A DNA stretch of 64,000 nucleotides from Chryseobacterium endalhagicum. Lineage in GTDB: Bacteria; Bacteroidota; Bacteroidia; Flavobacteriales; Weeksellaceae. Position numbers and translations under genes: made by a program. Under the pieces are notes generated by a model, which was not told where the DNA came from, searched no databases, and saw nothing but the letters and a program-made list of their open reading frames with translations. Shown here one piece after another: positions 55,445 to 64,000 of the stretch (positions within the stretch are counted from its first letter, which is position 1; every line of letters starts with the position of its first letter). Location of the stretch: positions 186,001-250,000 of the forward strand of contig NZ_JAELVM010000003.1 of NCBI RefSeq assembly GCF_016745235.1. The letters are read 5' to 3'.

Positions 55445-56347
55445 TCAGTTCAGTCTGAATTCTGTTCTGAATTCCAGTGGGGTCATTTGGGTTTTCTTTT
55501 TAAATAAAGTGCTGAAAGACTGGGAATGTTCAAAACCCAGACTGTAGGCAATTTCGCTGACTGACCACTGCGTTGACAAAAGTTTTTCTTTAGCTTTAAC
55601 AATCAATTTTTCATGAATATGCTGTTGTGTGTTCTGTCCCGTATGGATTCTCAAAAGATCACTTAAATAATTGGCAGAAAGGTTCATAGCCTCCGCAATC
55701 ATGTGAACGGTTAAAATTCCTTTTTCGGCAGATTCCTCATGATCAAAATAATCATTGAGAAACTTTTCAAACCTGGCCAGAAGCTGCTGGTTACTGTTTT
55801 TCCTGGTAATAAACTGCCGTTCATAAAAACGGTTGGAATAATTGAGAAGCAGGTCTATCTGCGACAAAATAATTTCCTGGGTATGTCTGTCTATATGCCG
55901 GCATTCCCTATCAATTTTATGAAGAATCTCAATAAGGTTATTTTCCTCATCTTCAGATAAATGCAAAGCTTCATTCACCGCATAGGAAAAGAATCCGTAC
56001 CCCGAAATGGTATTGGCCAAAGGATGTTTCAAAATAAAGTCTTCATGAAAGATCAAAAGATATCCTGCTCCACATTCCATGTTGTGAAAATCCAGGTACT
56101 GCATCTGGTTGGGTGCTGTAAAACTCAGAACGCCTTTATCATAATCATAATGCTGCTGGCCGTATCTTATCTTGCCTTTTGCATCTCTTTTTAAAGCAAT
56201 GCAGTAAAATCTGTTGACAAAACCTTTCCAAATCTCATCATCCAAAAATACACTTTCTGATAAATTGATCACGCTTACCTGAGGATGTTTGGGCTCAGGC
56301 AGTGACAGTAACCGGTGGAACGCAGAAACAGACTGTATGATATTCAT
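55445..56347 (-). CDS. AraC family transcriptional regulator
   Basis: A 300-residue regulator with a cupin-like N-terminal sensor (about 15-160) and a C-terminal AraC domain (about 205-298: VHMIAEAMNLSANYLSDLLR, VSEIAYSLGFEHSQSFSTLF). It is 24 nt downstream of the aldo/keto reductase gene on the same strand and probably controls it. Confidence 0.88.
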   Translation of the reverse strand: MNIIQSVSAFHRLLSLPEPKHPQVSVINLSESVFLDDEIWKGFVNRFYCIALKRDAKGKIRYGQQHYDYDKGVLSFTAPNQMQYLDFHNMECGAGYLLIFHEDFILKHPLANTISGYGFFSYAVNEALHLSEDEENNLIEILHKIDRECRHIDRHTQEIILSQIDLLLNYSNRFYERQFITRKNSNQQLLARFEKFLNDYFDHEESAEKGILTVHMIAEAMNLSANYLSDLLRIHTGQNTQQHIHEKLIVKAKEKLLSTQWSVSEIAYSLGFEHSQSFSTLFKKKTQMTPLEFRTEFRLN

Positions 56348-56371
56348 AACTTAGTATTTATGATTGATGAT

Positions 56372-57376
56372 TTAATCCAGGAGTCCCATACTGAACTCAT
56401 CGTATGGAGCCCCCGTATCTGTTCCCAAAGGTACGATACTTTCCAGTTTTAAAAGATCTTTTTCATCGAGCTGGATGCTGGCTGCTGCTATATTCTGTTC
56501 TACATATTTTCTGCGCTTGGTTCCGGGAATCGGAATGATGCCTTTACTCATGATCCAGGCCAGGGCCAGCTGTGAAGACGTAACTCCTTTTTCTTCAGCC
56601 ATGCTTTCTACAGCCTTTACAAGCTCAATATTCTTATAAAAATATGGTTCCTGAAAACGCGGGATTGCTCTCCGGAAATCATTTTCAGGCAGGTCATCAA
56701 GGGAACGGATCTGACCTGATAAAAAGCCGCGGCCTAATGGTGAATAGGCTACAAATCCTATTCCCAGCTCTTCAAGGGTTGATAAAACACCTTTTTCTTC
56801 TACAGTCCTTTCAAAGAGAGAATACTCACTTTGTACTGCAGTAACGGGGTGAACGGCATGGGCTTTCCGTACTGTTTCTGAAGATACTTCCGATAATCCT
56901 ATATACCCTATTTTTCCTTCTTTTACCAGATCACTCATGGCTCCTACCGTTTCTTCAACGGGTGTATTTTTGTCAAGACGGTGCATATAATACAGATCAA
57001 TATAATCTGTGTTCAGGTTTTTAAGTGACCTTTCCACCGCTTTTTTTACATAATTTCGGGTTCCGTTGATGGCCCATGTTACTTTATCGGCATCATCTAT
57101 TTCCCACCCGAATTTTGTGGCGAGAATATATTGATTCCGCTTGCTCCCGATAGCTTTTGCGATGAGCTGCTCATTTTTAAAAGGTCCGTAAAGGTCTGCC
57201 GTATCCAGAAAATTCCCTCCTAATTCCAGAGAGCGGTGGATGGTTGCAATAGCTTCACTTTCATCTGCCTCACCGTACATATTGGCATCTTCAAAACCTG
57301 TCATTCCCATACATCCTAATCCTATATTGGGGATGACCAAACCCTGACTTCCTAATTTTACCTGATTTAAATTCAT
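56372..57376 (-). CDS. Aldo/keto reductase
   Basis: A 334-residue NADPH-dependent reductase. The ATG at 57376 is preferred over an in-frame start 21 residues upstream. Catalytic Asp58, Tyr63 (LDTADLYG), Lys88 (ATKFG) and His132 (YYMHRLD) are present, with GLGCMGM at the start of the barrel and IPIPGTKRRKYVEQN near the C terminus, as in the AKR13-like group. It is followed by an AraC regulator gene. Confidence 0.9.
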   Translation of the reverse strand: MNLNQVKLGSQGLVIPNIGLGCMGMTGFEDANMYGEADESEAIATIHRSLELGGNFLDTADLYGPFKNEQLIAKAIGSKRNQYILATKFGWEIDDADKVTWAINGTRNYVKKAVERSLKNLNTDYIDLYYMHRLDKNTPVEETVGAMSDLVKEGKIGYIGLSEVSSETVRKAHAVHPVTAVQSEYSLFERTVEEKGVLSTLEELGIGFVAYSPLGRGFLSGQIRSLDDLPENDFRRAIPRFQEPYFYKNIELVKAVESMAEEKGVTSSQLALAWIMSKGIIPIPGTKRRKYVEQNIAAASIQLDEKDLLKLESIVPLGTDTGAPYDEFSMGLLD

Positions 57377-57638
57377 AATGTTGATTTTTATGAGTACAAA
57401 ATTCAGGAGAAATAATGAGGCGGATGTATGCAGAATCACGAAATATGTATGTAAATCACGGATTTATATTGGGGCATCAACAGCCATTATCATCAGTCTT
57501 TAAGTATCTTCTGTAAAACCATTAATAATTTGAAATGAAAAGAATATTCCGATAAAAAGTTTTACATATATTTGAAAACAGGGGGAAATGCAGATCAGTT
57601 TTCCTTATCCTAATATTCTAACGATTAAAAAAATAGAC

Positions 57639-58016
57639 ATGAAAAAAGTAACAGGAATCGGTGGCATCCTTTTCAAATCAAAAGATCCGGGCGCTATGAA
57701 CGAATGGTACAAAACCCATCTCGGCCTTGAAACAAGTCCTTACGGAACCAGCTTTGAATGGCGCGATAACGAAGATCCCTCCAAAAAAGGACTGACGCAA
57801 TGGGCTCCTTTTTCTGAGACCACGAAGTATTTTGAACCTTCTGAAAAAGATTTTATGATCAATTACAGAGTGGAAAACCTGGAAGCTCTTGTAGAAGAGC
57901 TGAAAAAGGAAAATGTAACGATCGTGGACAGCATTGAAACATATGATTATGGGAAATTCATTCATATCCTCGATCTTGAAGGCAACAAAATCCAGCTTTG
58001 GGAACCTATTGATTAA
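57639..58016 (+). CDS. VOC family protein (glyoxalase-like)
   Basis: A 125-residue protein, starting at the ATG at 57639. Paired beta-alpha-beta-beta-beta units typical of the vicinal oxygen chelate fold are visible: GIGGILFKSKDPGAMNEWY, HLGLETSPYG and KFIHILDLEGNKIQLWEP. A Glu and His at the metal site are likely. Often an isomerase, dioxygenase or antibiotic-binding protein; substrate unknown. Divergent from the aldo/keto reductase gene. Confidence 0.85.
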   Translation: MKKVTGIGGILFKSKDPGAMNEWYKTHLGLETSPYGTSFEWRDNEDPSKKGLTQWAPFSETTKYFEPSEKDFMINYRVENLEALVEELKKENVTIVDSIETYDYGKFIHILDLEGNKIQLWEPID

Positions 58017-58032
58017 CTGATTATAAAAATAG

Positions 58033-58060
58033 AAAGAGCCCGGAAATTTCCGGGCTCTTT
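58033..58060. terminator. Bidirectional terminator
   Basis: A perfect 14-bp palindrome AAAGAGCCCGGAAA/TTTCCGGGCTCTTT between the convergent VOC and metalloprotease genes. Confidence 0.9.
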
Positions 58061-58142
58061 CATCACAAAAGGTACTATGAAATTCGCTTTTATTGTCAGG
58101 GCAGGAAGATTATCTGCCTTTCATTAATAAGCATCTCATTTT

Positions 58143-61100
58143 TTATTTTTTGATCAGCTTGGTGCTGTAAGTATTGGCCTCATCTGTAATTGAGATTATA
58201 TATACTCCTTTTACCAGTGCTGCCACATTAATTCTCTGGCCGTCCAGCTTACCTTCCTGAACCAGTCTTCCGTCTGCACTGTAGATTTTGTACTCAGCTT
58301 TTCCTTTCAGGTTCTTCACCTCAACATAAGTGTCCGCAGGATTCGGATAGATGGATAGTTCTGATTTTGTATCTTTTACCTCGTTTACAGCCAATCCGCT
58401 TGTGATCTTTACAGGGAAATCCTTATATGATCCGTATGAATAAGTTTCTCCTCCTTCTGAATAAGACGGGCTGCCGCATGGTCCGCTGGCCGCCACGAAG
58501 GAAGTACTTGCCACTCTCATTCTTAACTGCTTATCTCCTGAATAGGCACTGGCTGGAACTGTAAATGTGATTGTTCCCGCATGTAAGGCATTGGCGTTAG
58601 GCACACCACTTTTGGAACCGATTTTTTCTGAAGCTTCAAAAACACCGTTTCTGTTATAGTCTATCCATACTTCCAGTTTGTCTGGATAGTTTGCTGATCC
58701 TATTTCGTTTCCTATATTAATGTAAGACAATGTATATTGTGTTCCTTTAGTCAGATTGATCAGTTTGCCTGCATCTTCACTGAAATCCAAATAGGTTTTG
58801 AAAATACTTTTGTAAGCAAGGTCTGAGTAAGCTAAATTAGCTACGTTTAATCTGGCCAGTCCGCTGTTAAGTGCTAGGTTTGCAAAACTATTTCCGCCGG
58901 TAGTCATTAAACAGTAATCTGTTCCTGTTTTCAATCCTTTCGTCTTGAAGGTATAATTATTTGAATACGTTCCCGGAACAGAATTGACAACAGCTGCCAC
59001 CTGTACTTCATAATTTGTTTCATCCTCAAGAGTATTAAGGACTACTGAATTTGTTGTGCTGGTTGTATTTGACCAGTTTGTGGTACCCGCTTTTCTGTAA
59101 TTAACAGCATATGTCGCACCCGGAACAGTATTCCATGCTACTCTGGCTGTTGTTTTGAATATTTCTGCTTCTATCGCTGCAATTCCTGTAGGTGCAGCAG
59201 AAGTAGAAGTTGGTGCTGTTCCGATGGTAACTGCCGGAGATACTGCATAGAATATATTTCCGATTGCTGAAATTCTCAGTTTTACAGATCCGGTTAAGCT
59301 TGAAGGCATTTGTACGGCATAGCTTCCCGTATTAGGAGTGGAAGCCACCAAATCCGTCCAGGTCGTTCCGTTGTCTGCCGTATAATCTATTTTTACTGCG
59401 GCCACGTTGTACGGAGCTGCTGCAGTATTGGCCACATCCCACTGGATCGTATTGGAACTGTTGTTATACAATACTGAAGAAGAAGTAAGGCCTGCAAATT
59501 TGAAAGGTCCGTCATTTCCAACAGTAACCGTTGTTTCTGCGGAAGAAAGCATAGGTCTTGCAGCATTCTCATCCCTTACTGTCACCGCATAATGTAAAGT
59601 TCGGGGAACATAGGATACTGTTTCCCAATTTGGAGTAGTATCACTTCCCGGAGCCGTTTTATTCGTTAAAACACCGTTCATTACTAAGGACAGGCTTGGG
59701 AAATATCTTCTTCCGCTTACTGTTCCGAAATAAGACCTCGTTAATGCTCCCTGTGGGTTATATCCCCATCCGCTGTCTCCGGAAATAGAGTTCAGTTCAT
59801 CCACACTGTCATACTGTTCCCATGTATATTTTACAGGGTCAGCATCTGCAGCAACTGCATCTAAATAATAGGCCGTTCCTTTAGGAATGCTGTAAGCAGT
59901 AAGAGGCGTAATCACAGGAGCTGTATTGGTTGTGATATCTTCCGATGTTCCGCATGCAGGCTTACTTTCCAGGCTGTTTAATACCTGATTGATGGAAGAA
60001 TAATGGAAATAAGCGTCTGTTGTTGCCTGTACATTATCGCCGGTAATTCCGGCATAGCCCATAATGGTTGTCCCTCCTCCGGGTTCTATATTCACTCCGG
60101 ATCCCTCGGACTTGTGCGAAAATGTATGATTTCCTCCTAACTGGTGAGCCATTTCATGAGCTGCATAGTCTATATCGAATAAGTCTCCCAGAGGATCAGC
60201 ATTCTGCGTGAAAGCAGATCCTTTTGCCAGAGTAGTTGCCGTTGCAGGGTCTACACAGGTAGAACCTATAGAACCTGCATTACCGTTTCCACCTGCGGCA
60301 TGAAAAACATGTCCCATATCATAATTGGCATTACCAACAATGCTGGTTAATGTCTGCTGCAGCTGAAGGTTTAATGACGGGTCATTATCGGTTGCAGGAG
60401 GCGTATAAAAATCCGTTGCCGGATCTGTGTAAATAATAGTGGGAAGATCCTGAATCAGGAGTTTAATTCCAAAATCTTTTTCAAAAATCCCATTAACACG
60501 GTTCATTGTAGCATTCATTTGTGCTACAGTATTAGCGGTTCCACCATTAGGATCAAATCTTTTGGTGTACTCTCCTGTTACCGCAAGAGCCAGTCTGTAG
60601 GTTCTGTATTTTGTACTGGCAGGTCTGCCGGTAATGCCTACATTAGAAAGATTTTTTTTTCCGTTGGCTTCCAGTGACTTTACATCTTTGAAATTCTTTT
60701 CTTCCGTTGTACATTCAAAGCCATGATCACTTTCTGTACGCTTGGTTTTATAGAAAACCCCATAGGTCTTTTTATCTGTAGAAATAGGTTCTATAAATTC
60801 AAATACTCCATCTTTAATGATCATCGACTGAATTTCAGCAGGAGAAGTACTGAACCTTACATATTTGGAAGGATCATCTATCCCCACCCCTACATAGGCA
60901 CCCAGCTGATACCTGTCTGCCATAGATTTTTCCATAACAGGATCACTATAAACGGCAAATTTTTCAATCTTCCCTTCTGCCGTTGGCAGTGAAATAATCA
61001 CAGGCTTTGCTCCTTTTCCTGTTTCTACAGCATCTTTCAGCAGACTTCGAAGCGATGTGATATCTACGTGATACGAATGTTTCACTTCAACATCTTTTCT

Positions 61101-61199
61101 GATCTCGGATACTTTCTGTCTTGCCGGCTCCCAGCGCTGACCATAAAGAGATGTAAATCCCGCGGCCAAAACGCTCACTAATAAAATTCTTTTTTTCAT
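58143..61199 (-). CDS. Secreted reprolysin-like (M12B) metalloprotease with T9SS sorting domain
   Basis: A 1018-residue secreted protease. After a signal peptide (1-20), an N-terminal propeptide-like part, and the catalytic domain (about 195-420) with the zinc motif HEMAHQLGGNH (348-358) and the Met-turn IMGY near 378. Fibronectin type III-like repeats (about 660-760) and a GEVED-like domain (about 800-910) follow, then a type A T9SS signal (940-1018: LSIYPNPADTYVEV, YSADGRLVQEG, ALVKGVYIISITD). A probable extracellular protease. Confidence 0.93.
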   Translation of the reverse strand: MKKRILLVSVLAAGFTSLYGQRWEPARQKVSEIRKDVEVKHSYHVDITSLRSLLKDAVETGKGAKPVIISLPTAEGKIEKFAVYSDPVMEKSMADRYQLGAYVGVGIDDPSKYVRFSTSPAEIQSMIIKDGVFEFIEPISTDKKTYGVFYKTKRTESDHGFECTTEEKNFKDVKSLEANGKKNLSNVGITGRPASTKYRTYRLALAVTGEYTKRFDPNGGTANTVAQMNATMNRVNGIFEKDFGIKLLIQDLPTIIYTDPATDFYTPPATDNDPSLNLQLQQTLTSIVGNANYDMGHVFHAAGGNGNAGSIGSTCVDPATATTLAKGSAFTQNADPLGDLFDIDYAAHEMAHQLGGNHTFSHKSEGSGVNIEPGGGTTIMGYAGITGDNVQATTDAYFHYSSINQVLNSLESKPACGTSEDITTNTAPVITPLTAYSIPKGTAYYLDAVAADADPVKYTWEQYDSVDELNSISGDSGWGYNPQGALTRSYFGTVSGRRYFPSLSLVMNGVLTNKTAPGSDTTPNWETVSYVPRTLHYAVTVRDENAARPMLSSAETTVTVGNDGPFKFAGLTSSSVLYNNSSNTIQWDVANTAAAPYNVAAVKIDYTADNGTTWTDLVASTPNTGSYAVQMPSSLTGSVKLRISAIGNIFYAVSPAVTIGTAPTSTSAAPTGIAAIEAEIFKTTARVAWNTVPGATYAVNYRKAGTTNWSNTTSTTNSVVLNTLEDETNYEVQVAAVVNSVPGTYSNNYTFKTKGLKTGTDYCLMTTGGNSFANLALNSGLARLNVANLAYSDLAYKSIFKTYLDFSEDAGKLINLTKGTQYTLSYINIGNEIGSANYPDKLEVWIDYNRNGVFEASEKIGSKSGVPNANALHAGTITFTVPASAYSGDKQLRMRVASTSFVAASGPCGSPSYSEGGETYSYGSYKDFPVKITSGLAVNEVKDTKSELSIYPNPADTYVEVKNLKGKAEYKIYSADGRLVQEGKLDGQRINVAALVKGVYIISITDEANTYSTKLIKK

Positions 61200-61749
61200 A
61201 AACAGAGTATTATATAATAGTTGGTTTACTTATTCAATAATAATAGGAAACGAAGCACTGCATTTATCAATTACCAAATGAAAATTTAAACACATCTAAT
61301 ATGCAGATTCGTTTGAAGAACAAAACTATCATTCCTCCATTAAAAAGTATAAAAAACCACATACTACTCAGATACTTCTCAAGAGTAAAAAACTGATTGT
61401 CAACAAATTGTAAAACAGCTTCATTCAGAGCTATTTAACATAATTTTCTCCTCACAGGAATAATGTTGATGATCATTCTAAGAAGCGGGTAATATATAGG
61501 TACGTTTTCCGGAAATTTGAACCTATAAAAGACAGGAAGTCGGAAGAAGGAAGTTACTACCAGACAATTTATTAAACAGCTGCCTTTAAATTTGTTAAGC
61601 AGATTAAAAAATTACTTAAAACTGCGGTGTATTTCTGCCTTTGAACTTCAATAACTTCCCTCTTCCGACTTCAAACTTCCCGACCTATTATACAAACGAA
61701 AATACCTTATCCCAAACTCTGGTTAAAATAAATTTTATGTCATAAAAAA

Positions 61750-61774
61750 AGCTGCCCGACATTGCCGGGCAGCT
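61750..61774. terminator. Strong GC-rich hairpin in the gene-free region
   Basis: GCTGCCCG/CGGGCAGC stem (61751-61758 and 61766-61773), extended by an A:T pair; seven T residues follow on the minus strand, and T residues also follow after a few bases on the plus strand. Probable terminator of an unseen minus-strand transcript. Confidence 0.7.
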
Positions 61775-62207
61775 CATCCTAATTTTTTTTACTCACGAAG
61801 ATTATTTCAAACAATCATCCGTTTCAAAATTCTTAAATATAAAAATCACAGCCAAAAAATAGCATGCTACTTACCTACTACAAAAAAAATAAACTTCAAT
61901 TTGTAAAAAAGTGAAAAAAATTAACAACAGCATCTTTAATTTTAAAAAAAAACAGGCAGCCTTATTCAAAAATTAATTAAACACCTACACTATTCCACTA
62001 AAAACCAACAAGATAAATACTGAAAAAATAATTTAATCTGAAAACAATAATTAACCATAAATAAGCAATTACATTAAAAAAATAACCATGTAGTACCCAT
62101 GTAGTATAATATTTTTTCGTGTTTTCTATAAAAAGCCTCAAATTTGAACTACAAACAACAAGTGATGAAATTGGTTTTCAGTTATGATGGAAAAAAATAT
62201 TTCGAAG

Positions 62208-62236
62208 CTGTCTGGATTTATCAGGCAGTTTTTTTT
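62208..62236 (+). terminator. Plus-strand terminator in the gene-free region
   Basis: CTGTCTG/CAGGCAG stem with a 7-nt loop, followed by eight T residues. A transcript would have to start upstream, near the direct repeat at 62086-62106. Confidence 0.65.
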
Positions 62237-62401
62237 TGCCCTAAAATGATTGAGGATTACCGTCAGGAAGTCTGAAGCCCGAAGAGGGAAGTTTATTGAG
62301 GTCGAAAGATAGAATCTAAGATGGTTTTATTCGTTTTTCAAAACAATTTAAAAGAGCTATCTGATTATAAATTTCCAGTATCTCTTCCAGCCGTTTAATT
62401 A

Positions 62402-63826
62402 TTACAGACTGTCAAAAAACTGATAGGTATCCGTTTCAGTTGGAATATTCAGTTTTTTCCTTAACCGGTATTTTTTCTGCTGAACAGATCTGGGCTGCAC
62501 AAAAGTATAGGCAGCGATCTCTTTGGATGTAAAATGAAGCTTCAGCATAGCGCAGAAAACCAGATCAGCATTTTCAAGATCGGGATTGATTTCAAGAATT
62601 TTTTCAATGAAGTGAGGATATACATTTTTGAAAGTATCCAAAAAAGCAGGATCGTTCTTTTTTGCCAGTTCTATTACTTCTTCATGGCTGGTATCACCCA
62701 TCTGGTTTTTCAGCCGTTCCGCTTCATCTTTCAGAAGCTTTTTTTTCTCCTTCAGCCTTTTGCTGATCTTCCATACATATATTCCTAATAAAAAGAGAAG
62801 CAGCGCAGAGGCAATGCACAAAAGCAGTACTTTGTTCCTGTGGTGCTGGTTATCTTCCTCTACATCTGAAATAAAGCTCTCCATATCATTATTGATCGCT
62901 TTGAGCAATGCCGTATCAGATTTGCTTTTTTCTTCGGTATAAGCCTGCAGGTAGAAAAGGGCTTTTTCCTTATCCCCCATTTTTTCATATAAAGTTCTAA
63001 GATCAGTGTAAATATATTTGGTGTACTGGGCAAATACAAACTTCGTTTTATTATTGATTTCCAGAGCTTTGGTGAAGTATTTTTCCGCTTCGGGATACTG
63101 GTTGGTAAACATATAATATTCTCCCAAAACGGTATTCGCATTCAAAGCCACACCATCCGTTCTTCCCTGCCGGTTACATTTTTCTGCTATCCGGGACAAA
63201 TAGAAACGGGCAGAATCCATCTCCTTCAAACCATATAAATAAACGTCTCCTATAGCACAGTCTATCCGTCCTGTACTGTCCAGCTTTCCGGCTTTATGAA
63301 AATACTCTATAGAAGAGAGGTATTCCTTTTTCCATGAAAGGAAATCACCCTGCCTGTAATAAATTCTAAAAAGAACATCATTCTGAAACGGGGAAGCTGG
63401 TGCCCCTTTTATATAATTCATAGCCAGCCGGTTATATTCGAAGGCCTGATCCAAACGTTTAAGAATCAATTGAAATTGGCTGTAGTCGGTGCAAAATTTA
63501 GCTTTATGGACGTTGCTTTTTGAGTTCTGAAGAAGCTTATCGGCTTTATTTAAAAGGGTTTGTGCTCTCTGATAATTTTCAAGCGTTATGTTTACATTTG
63601 CTAAATTCATATAGCACAATGCTTTACCCTCATCATAATCCAGCTCTCTGGCTTTTTGGTAGTATTTTTTATTAAGCTGTACAAGGCAGTTGTAGTCACC
63701 GGAAAGGCGGAGCTTTTCATTTTGCGTAATCAGAGGAATATCAAAATCTTTCTCATATTGATTATGAAAATCTTCCCTGCATGATGTTAAAAGAAAGAGC
63801 AAAACGAAAATAAAACAGCGTATCAT
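62402..63826 (-). CDS. TPR membrane protein with C-terminal HTH (LuxR-like)
   Basis: A 474-residue protein: an N-terminal signal/lipobox-like segment (LLFLLTSCREDF), a tetratricopeptide region (about 40-310), a membrane helix (about 331-350: VLLLCIASALLLFLLGIYVW), and a helical cytoplasmic part ending in an HTH (about 420-465: TSKEIAAYTFVQPRSVQQKKYRLRKKL in part). Such TPR-TM-HTH proteins occur in Bacteroidetes and are thought to sense a signal and act on DNA. A paralogue lies directly upstream. Confidence 0.83.
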   Translation of the reverse strand: MIRCFIFVLLFLLTSCREDFHNQYEKDFDIPLITQNEKLRLSGDYNCLVQLNKKYYQKARELDYDEGKALCYMNLANVNITLENYQRAQTLLNKADKLLQNSKSNVHKAKFCTDYSQFQLILKRLDQAFEYNRLAMNYIKGAPASPFQNDVLFRIYYRQGDFLSWKKEYLSSIEYFHKAGKLDSTGRIDCAIGDVYLYGLKEMDSARFYLSRIAEKCNRQGRTDGVALNANTVLGEYYMFTNQYPEAEKYFTKALEINNKTKFVFAQYTKYIYTDLRTLYEKMGDKEKALFYLQAYTEEKSKSDTALLKAINNDMESFISDVEEDNQHHRNKVLLLCIASALLLFLLGIYVWKISKRLKEKKKLLKDEAERLKNQMGDTSHEEVIELAKKNDPAFLDTFKNVYPHFIEKILEINPDLENADLVFCAMLKLHFTSKEIAAYTFVQPRSVQQKKYRLRKKLNIPTETDTYQFFDSL

Positions 63827-63909
63827 GTACGTTTTTATATTTAATTATAAATGTTTTCAATACCTTGTGAAGATCTCAAAATCTATTCCTAAACGCAGAA
63901 TTTGCTATT

Positions 63910-64000
63910 TTAATTTTGTTCATCAGTAAATTTTTCTAAATTATCAAGAAATTCATAAATATCCTGGTCTCCTTCCAGATTAAGTTTTTTTCTCAGTCTG
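63910..64000 (-). CDS. C-terminal end of a second TPR/HTH regulator (5' partial)
   Basis: The last 29 codons or so of a minus-strand gene that enters from the right edge. It reads RLRKKLNLEGDQDIYEFLD and stops a few residues later; the first seven residues equal the HTH end of the downstream gene. Tandem duplication is likely. Confidence 0.75.
   Translation of the reverse strand, partial: RLRKKLNLEGDQDIYEFLDNLEKFTDEQN

Larger units (their letters stand above)
61200..62401. other. 1.2-kb gene-free region with repeats and terminators
   Basis: AT-rich. It holds three GGAAGT-rich repeats (61531-61559, 61638-61686 and 62261-62305, the first two in opposite orientation), a bidirectional hairpin at 61750-61774, a direct repeat at 62086-62106 and a plus-strand hairpin with eight T residues at 62208-62236. 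No convincing gene is seen, but a short RNA is possible. Confidence 0.6.

Noticed and set aside
62165..62275. Small plus-strand ORF starting MKLVFSYDGKKYF.
   Set aside because: It runs through the stem and T tract of the terminator at 62208-62236 and into a dispersed repeat, so it is more likely non-coding.

Overview
The window reads as chromosomal DNA of a flavobacterium, most likely Chryseobacterium or a close Weeksellaceae relative (inference). The reasons are several proteins ending in type IX secretion (T9SS) sorting domains, two TonB-dependent receptors with carboxypeptidase-regulatory-like domains, an ECF sigma/FecR/STN-receptor signalling set, Bacteroidetes-type promoters (TAnnTTTG -7 boxes), AT-rich spacers and weak Shine-Dalgarno sequences. 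There is one tRNA (Ser-UGA), no rRNA, no CRISPR array and no recognisable insertion sequence or prophage.

Layout. 1-4224: an ABC ATPase and a membrane permease fused to an M1 aminopeptidase (3' end off the window). 4587-8576 (minus strand): tRNA-Ser and its terminator, small lipoprotein and membrane genes, a DUF6624-like protein, a P-loop ATPase and a second small ABC exporter. 8634-10775: an ECF41-type sigma factor with a C-terminal SnoaL-like domain, then an azoreductase/NTF2-like pair; both transcription units start with the same TGTCACG-N16-TGTC promoter. 11001-14860: a TonB receptor plus a beta-propeller phytase. 15049-26983: an AT-rich polymorphic-toxin island on the minus strand, made of a T9SS-exported propeller-like protein, an SpvB-like/RHS-partner protein, a 1201-residue RHS toxin with a 254-residue variable tip, its likely immunity gene, and a string of small immunity-like genes. 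At least two of these genes are preceded by remnants of displaced toxin tips.

27261-40048: a fatty acid hydroxylase, then a minus-strand run downstream of an ECF sigma/FecR pair: STN-TonB receptor, beta-helix lipoprotein, T9SS protein, lipoprotein, S41 protease and a small coiled-coil protein; then a secreted protein with a MarR regulator. 40247-43008: an AraC regulator divergent from an MFS exporter. 43283-46408: a SufR-like iron-sulfur regulator divergent from a sodA, DUF2480 and flavin reductase cluster, with a 30-bp palindrome overlapping the sod promoter, then a YfhL-like ferredoxin. 46616-58016: a T9SS subtilisin, a luciferase-like oxidoreductase, a TPR protein, an AraC regulator with a TetX-like monooxygenase, DinB, a lipoprotein, a second AraC regulator with an aldo/keto reductase, and a VOC protein. 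58143-64000: a T9SS reprolysin-type metalloprotease, a 1.2-kb gene-free stretch with repeats and terminators, and two tandem TPR/HTH membrane regulators, the second cut by the window edge.

The strongest points for follow-up are the autoregulated ECF41 module with an unusual target, the RHS island with displaced tips and an unidentified tip domain, and the SufR-like/sodA operator. No wholly new system could be proved from sequence alone.
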